From contig JAFRKC010000005.1 of NCBI GenBank assembly GCA_017431955.1, positions 169,954 to 233,953 of the forward strand: a DNA stretch of 64,000 nt, in the 5' to 3' direction. The notes under the pieces are model-generated. The model was not told the DNA's origin. It was given only the letters and a program-made list of their open reading frames with translations, and ran no database searches. This DNA is from Candidatus Saccharimonadota bacterium (lineage in GTDB: Bacteria; Patescibacteriota; Saccharimonadia; Saccharimonadales; Saccharimonadaceae). The translations under genes were made by a program, and so were the position numbers. Below are positions 60,377 to 64,000 of the stretch, piece by piece; position 1 is the first letter of the stretch; each line of letters opens with the position of its first letter.

Positions 60377-61513
60377 TTAGATGTGGAGATTTTCCCAACC
60401 ATTACTGTCGTGAACATTCGCCTCATCTGCTGCGGTAATAATGCCTACCGCGTCTTCTTCGGAGTAAGCCGGAGAGAGACCGTAAGCTGTACCGTAGTAA
60501 ACTTTGTTGACCTCGACGCCGGAATCATCGGTTCTGGTGTAATATACCTTGCCATTTTCGATGAAATAGCAGCCACCGATAATAGTTTCGGCATCCGTGA
60601 CATCTTCTGACACTATTCTTACTACACCGGTGTCGTGATTTCTATAAACCAGAGTGTAAGTTTTATAGTCGCCAGCGTTCTGATACATATAGTACCATTT
60701 TTCTTCGATGCCGCTGCCGGCATAGAGAGCGCGGCCGTTCGGGCCAATGCTTCGGCTTTCAACGCCAGTCATGTCAAGATCAAGATCTACCGGGAACTTG
60801 GTGAAGTGCCCTCCGGTTCTCTCGATATCACCATCTGCAGTGAAGATGAAATTCTCATGTTTGAAATTTGAAATGAGGATTCCTTCACCGTTACTGACAA
60901 CATCGATGATATCGTCGGCGCTTTTAACGGTGGTCCACTGACCTATCTCGTTGGTATTGAGATAGTCGAAGATGCAAAGATGCTGTCCGAATTTAACAAG
61001 TACGAATCTGTCCAGTACAAAGAAGCAAGCACGTTCGTTGATGCCACCAGGGATAGCGGCATTAAGGTCGGCGCAGTTGATAAAATCGCCTTTGTAAAAT
61101 CTCGCGATAGTGGTGTTGCTATTGTCTACCATTAAAATACCGTCTGCTACAGGGGCTCTGCCAAGGAATTCTCCACCTTTAAAACTGACATCACCGAGGG
61201 TGACATCGGGGTAGATTCTCTGGTCAGTGCCATCCTCGAACAAAACGCCATCTCTGATAGAATAGGTGTGTCCAGGGAGGATCTCATTGGTGGTTTCGGA
61301 TATACCGTCCCACTCACCAGTTTGGTAAGACTGAACTACCTGTGTTAGGCCTTCGGTCCTTGAGAATACGACTTTGCCGATGTTCTCTGTTTCTTCGGTG
61401 TTAGTATAGGTCGGTTCCTCTGTAGAAACAGTGACTTTGCCACAACCGCAGAACAGAGCCGCAACCATCGCAAAAACGATGACTGCTGCAAGTATTTTCG
61501 CTATTCTTCCCAT
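60377..61513 (-). CDS. Exported lipoprotein-like protein, function unknown
   Basis: 378 residues. A signal peptide (1-23) ends AALFCGCGK; Cys24 after Gly is a possible lipidation site, though the lipobox is weak. A Thr/Glu-rich linker follows, then repeated beta-strand units (YKGDFINC, VVSNGEGILISNF, GRALYAGSGIEEKWYYMYQ, YFIENGKVYYTRT) that look like propeller blades resembling DUF5050-type lipoproteins. It seems richer in G+C than neighbours. Private promoter, long folded leader, and strong AGAAGGAG. Possibly acquired from a Firmicutes-like source (inference). Confidence 0.7.
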   Translation of the reverse strand: MGRIAKILAAVIVFAMVAALFCGCGKVTVSTEEPTYTNTEETENIGKVVFSRTEGLTQVVQSYQTGEWDGISETTNEILPGHTYSIRDGVLFEDGTDQRIYPDVTLGDVSFKGGEFLGRAPVADGILMVDNSNTTIARFYKGDFINCADLNAAIPGGINERACFFVLDRFVLVKFGQHLCIFDYLNTNEIGQWTTVKSADDIIDVVSNGEGILISNFKHENFIFTADGDIERTGGHFTKFPVDLDLDMTGVESRSIGPNGRALYAGSGIEEKWYYMYQNAGDYKTYTLVYRNHDTGVVRIVSEDVTDAETIIGGCYFIENGKVYYTRTDDSGVEVNKVYYGTAYGLSPAYSEEDAVGIITAADEANVHDSNGWENLHI

Positions 61514-61660
61514 TTTTTCTCCTTCTCTGTTTGACGCCTGTAAAATTTAAGCGGTTTTCCGCACGTCAAGCAAAAAAGTGGGCCAATCTAAGATAACCTC
61601 TAAAGATACGATTGCCCACCCAATCTCTTTAATTATAGCACAAGTGCTTTAAAAAGTCAA
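61514..61660 (-). promoter_or_regulatory. Promoter and structured leader of the lipoprotein gene
   Basis: TTGACT (61655-61660), 17-base spacer, TATAAT (61632-61637) preceded by TGC. The leader of about 112 bases folds into two helices: GTGGGCAATC with GATTGGCCCAC (61610-61619 with 61578-61588), and TTGACG with CGTCAA (61564-61569 with 61531-61536) enclosing GCGG-AAAA-CCGC. No known riboswitch class was recognised. Confidence 0.65.
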
Positions 61661-61704
61661 GTATACTGATACTTTAAGATTTGTATGACAGAGAAATGCC
61701 TGTA

Positions 61705-64000
61705 TTATTCTAATACATTATCAAATATATAAGTATCATGCAGGAAATAGTCTTCGTCTACAAAATATTCGTAGGCCGGAGCAACAGATCCCAATATTGA
61801 CGTAGTAGCTTTGACCGTACAGAGTATTTTTGAACATTCCATCCCCCATTTCTTTGCGCTTTTGGTGTAGTTGTTGTCATAGACTACTAGCTCATACTTT
61901 TTGATTCCACTTTTACTTACGGATGTTTGTTTTAAGGAAATTGCATTAACTGCGTGGCCATTGCCTTTGTTCTTGTTGTGTATCGAAATAGCAATTGGAT
62001 CGTCGTGACTATTCTTGTCGATTCTATCCTTGATTGTATTTATAAAGTTTTCTGGACCATAATGTTTGCCGTTATTTTTGTTAATTTCGCTGATTATCGG
62101 ATCTGGGTTAGACTCTGTATCTGAATATAGGTTGTAGACGACTGGACCATTATCACTCATAGCGAACAGAGCATATATTGCTCGACCTTGCTTTCCGAGC
62201 GCGAAGAAACCTGGGTGGTTTGAATCTCCCGTCAATAATTTTGTGTTATGTAGTATATCATCTTTTGTCAGCCCTACAAGAGAAAATGTTCCGTCAAAAG
62301 TTCTACCACGATCTGTGTTGGTTGTATAACTCCAGTGTTTCGGATTGTTAAAATCAATTTTTTCCATATACAATAATCGTGCAAGATGTGCCATGCCATG
62401 ACAACTACCATCGCCACCCCAATACCTATCTTGCTCATTATTATATGAACCTTCATTGTCATACCAACCAGCAGGATTCATAATATTAAAGCTGTCTCTG
62501 CCCATCTTGAACCCACTGCTTACGCTCCAGGTTTCAACGCCGCCGCCGCCACTCGTACCACCAGTAAGGAAGTTTTTAACTTTTGTCACCACTGTTTGTA
62601 CGGCTGTTTTCACTTTGTTGAAGGCACTTTTAATAGCGCTGCTAAGGCCGGAAGCACCTAGGGTGTCGTCATCCTGGCCATTGATGCCGCCATCACCAAC
62701 AAAGAGGATGGCTTGGTTATCTGAGAGATTAATAGAAATGGTGTTGTTAGTTTGGTCTATGGTTTTATCTACGTCAGATACGGAAGATTGGACGGTTTCG
62801 GCTTCTTCATCGGAATCGTCGAAGGTCATGGCGATAGCAAAGACGTCTTCGTCAGTGATGTTGCCATCTGAGACTTCAACGGCGCCGAGAGTATTGTCGT
62901 CTTCGCTTTCTCCGGTGGTTGCTTCGGTAACGAACGGGACGGTAATGGTGGCGGAATCTACTTCGCCAGCACTTTGGAAGGTGTAGGCGGTGCCACCTAG
63001 GTTTTCTAGAGATTCGTCGATATCGGTTGGGTTAACAGCATCGATATAAGTGAGTGGAATATCACCAGTGCCGGTAACGGTGTATGCGATACTGGTGGTT
63101 TCGCTGGCTGGTTCAGTATACTCTAGAGTTTCGCCATTATAATCTGGGGTGTTTGGATCGAAGTTGTATTGGTCTGCTTTAGAGAGAGCTACCTCACTAT
63201 AGTCTGCTAGGCCGTCTCCGTCGGTATCTTCGGCTAGTGGATCAGTGTGATGGACTTTTAGTTCGTCGTAGTCACTGAGGCTGTCCATATCGCTATCGGC
63301 AGAGAGTGGGTTCATGCCATAGCGGTTTTCTTCGCGGTTAGAGAGGCCGTCGAAATCATCATCATCTTCAGAGTTAAAGTCTATTTCTGGATAAATATCA
63401 CCTTCTTCTGTTGGGAGAAGTTCGTAGTTAATGGTGGTGGTGAATTCTGTTTCTTCGATGTTAGTGGAGAGTTTGGCGCAGAAGGTAACTGGAACGGTGG
63501 TGGTGAGGGTTTGGTTTATTTCATTAGCAACAACGCCATAGTTGAATGGAAGTGGGTTGCTGGTGGTGGATGTACGATCTGCTATAGTGCCAACATAGTA
63601 GCCCCATTCACCAATACCTAGACCATTCCAGTCTTCGGCTGAAGTGATATTAGAGACACCAGAAGTAGTGGAAGGAAGAGTAGTGTTATCGGTATTGTGC
63701 ATCAGGATGAAGTAGCCATATGGTGCAGCAGTACTATTGATGGAGAGATGGTCTGTACCACAGTATAGTCTGTATCCATCTCCAGGCTCGATATAGGAAG
63801 CTTGGACAGTACCAGAAGTAGTGAGGGAGTCTATTTCAGTATCAGCTTTAGCACCAATGAATCTAGCGGCGGTACCACCAATACCAGCAATAAGGGCAAG
63901 GAAGGTAGCGAAGCCTAGAATGCGGGTGGTATAACGATTTTTGTTAAGACCAGCATCAAAGGCTGCTTGTTTGTTCTGCTTAATTTTAACTATTAATGTA
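61705..64000 (-). CDS. Large surface protein with TSP3-like repeats and a C-terminal cysteine-peptidase-like domain (5' part cut by window edge)
   Basis: The frame is open to the window edge. The visible N-terminal part has a hydrophobic segment (ILGFATFLALIAGIGG) that looks like a signal or anchor. A beta-rich region is followed by three acidic TSP3/EF-like units (DFDGLSNREENRYG, DSDMDSLSDYDELKVH, DTDGDGLADYSEVA; about 63190-63360), a Ser/Thr/Asp-rich stretch, and a C-terminal domain (about 61730-62480). That domain has DGSCHGMAHLARLL, GNGHAVNA and VVYDNNY, the order Cys, His, Asp/Asn of papain-like peptidases. Likely a surface-exposed, Ca2+-binding, self- or target-cleaving protein; no sorting signal at the C-terminus. 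Confidence 0.78.
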   Translation of the reverse strand, partial: TLIVKIKQNKQAAFDAGLNKNRYTTRILGFATFLALIAGIGGTAARFIGAKADTEIDSLTTSGTVQASYIEPGDGYRLYCGTDHLSINSTAAPYGYFILMHNTDNTTLPSTTSGVSNITSAEDWNGLGIGEWGYYVGTIADRTSTTSNPLPFNYGVVANEINQTLTTTVPVTFCAKLSTNIEETEFTTTINYELLPTEEGDIYPEIDFNSEDDDDFDGLSNREENRYGMNPLSADSDMDSLSDYDELKVHHTDPLAEDTDGDGLADYSEVALSKADQYNFDPNTPDYNGETLEYTEPASETTSIAYTVTGTGDIPLTYIDAVNPTDIDESLENLGGTAYTFQSAGEVDSATITVPFVTEATTGESEDDNTLGAVEVSDGNITDEDVFAIAMTFDDSDEEAETVQSSVSDVDKTIDQTNNTISINLSDNQAILFVGDGGINGQDDDTLGASGLSSAIKSAFNKVKTAVQTVVTKVKNFLTGGTSGGGGVETWSVSSGFKMGRDSFNIMNPAGWYDNEGSYNNEQDRYWGGDGSCHGMAHLARLLYMEKIDFNNPKHWSYTTNTDRGRTFDGTFSLVGLTKDDILHNTKLLTGDSNHPGFFALGKQGRAIYALFAMSDNGPVVYNLYSDTESNPDPIISEINKNNGKHYGPENFINTIKDRIDKNSHDDPIAISIHNKNKGNGHAVNAISLKQTSVSKSGIKKYELVVYDNNYTKSAKKWGMECSKILCTVKATTSILGSVAPAYEYFVDEDYFLHDTYIFDNVLE

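Overview
The window is 64 kb of tightly packed bacterial chromosome, about 40-45% G+C by eye, using the standard code (the gene at 28407-29411 ends in TGA directly before the next ATG, while tryptophan is TGG). The gene set and several details suggest a reduced Patescibacteria (CPR) genome, most probably Candidatus Saccharibacteria (TM7). These details are a Lys/Glu-rich extension on ribosomal protein L1, an anaerobic class III ribonucleotide reductase, nucleotide salvage rather than synthesis, one sortase, and several large surface proteins of unknown function. The organism name is an inference; no rRNA gene is present.

Layout. 1-10.4 kb: UvrD-type helicase (cut by the edge), an IscS/IscU iron-sulfur pair, a lone membrane protein, nrdD-nrdG behind a paired NrdR-box promoter, and a Ca2+-type P-ATPase. 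10.5-20 kb: accessory and envelope region with a small secreted protein, a 1035-residue membrane protein, a cutinase-VWA-PKD protein, a membrane-anchored lysozyme-like protein, dCMP deaminase and Ung. 20-34.8 kb: gatC-gatA-HEPN-like-gatB, uvrB, a gap-rpiB-rpe-pfkB-LOG operon, rpsL-rpsG, trigger factor, an FAD oxidase, and tdk-tmk. 34.7-49.2 kb: heterodimeric ABC exporter, AI-2E family permease, cysS, DHH phosphoesterase, rmuC, recR-ybaB, dnaX-dnaB, rlmH. 49.3-53.4 kb: rplJ-rplL facing rplA/rplK/nusG/secE, with a small secreted-protein gene inserted between nusG and rplK. 53.4-64 kb: class B sortase, glucan phosphorylase, tRNA-Gln(CTG), a YfiH-family protein, PAP2 phosphatase, a SufS-like desulfurase paired with a thioredoxin-fold membrane protein, a lipoprotein, and a large surface protein with a cysteine-peptidase-like C-terminus (cut by the edge).

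How the parts fit: IscS/IscU could supply the 4Fe-4S cluster of NrdG, which activates NrdD. Thymidine kinase, thymidylate kinase, dCMP deaminase and Ung serve dTTP supply and uracil removal. GatCAB is needed if tRNA-Gln is charged by transamidation, and a tRNA-Gln lies in the window. Rpe, RpiB, a PfkB kinase, a LOG-type enzyme and GAPDH form a ribose-phosphate/triose-phosphate operon. The sortase, cutinase-VWA protein, lysozyme-like protein and surface protein point to an elaborate cell envelope.

The strongest general signal is regulatory. About fifteen transcription units have a near-consensus -10 box, often TGn-extended, ending only 6-8 bases before the start codon, so their mRNAs should be leaderless. 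A second class has TTGAC(T/A)-17 bp-TATAAT promoters, mostly with long leaders and Shine-Dalgarno sites; several of these are small or accessory genes with their own terminators. Other notable points are loss of zinc-finger cysteines in RecR and DnaX, a G+C-rich 11-residue tandem repeat inserted in GatB, and an orphan consensus promoter antisense to ybaB. No CRISPR array, insertion sequence, rRNA gene or replication origin was seen. No gene-free stretch exceeds 300 bases.
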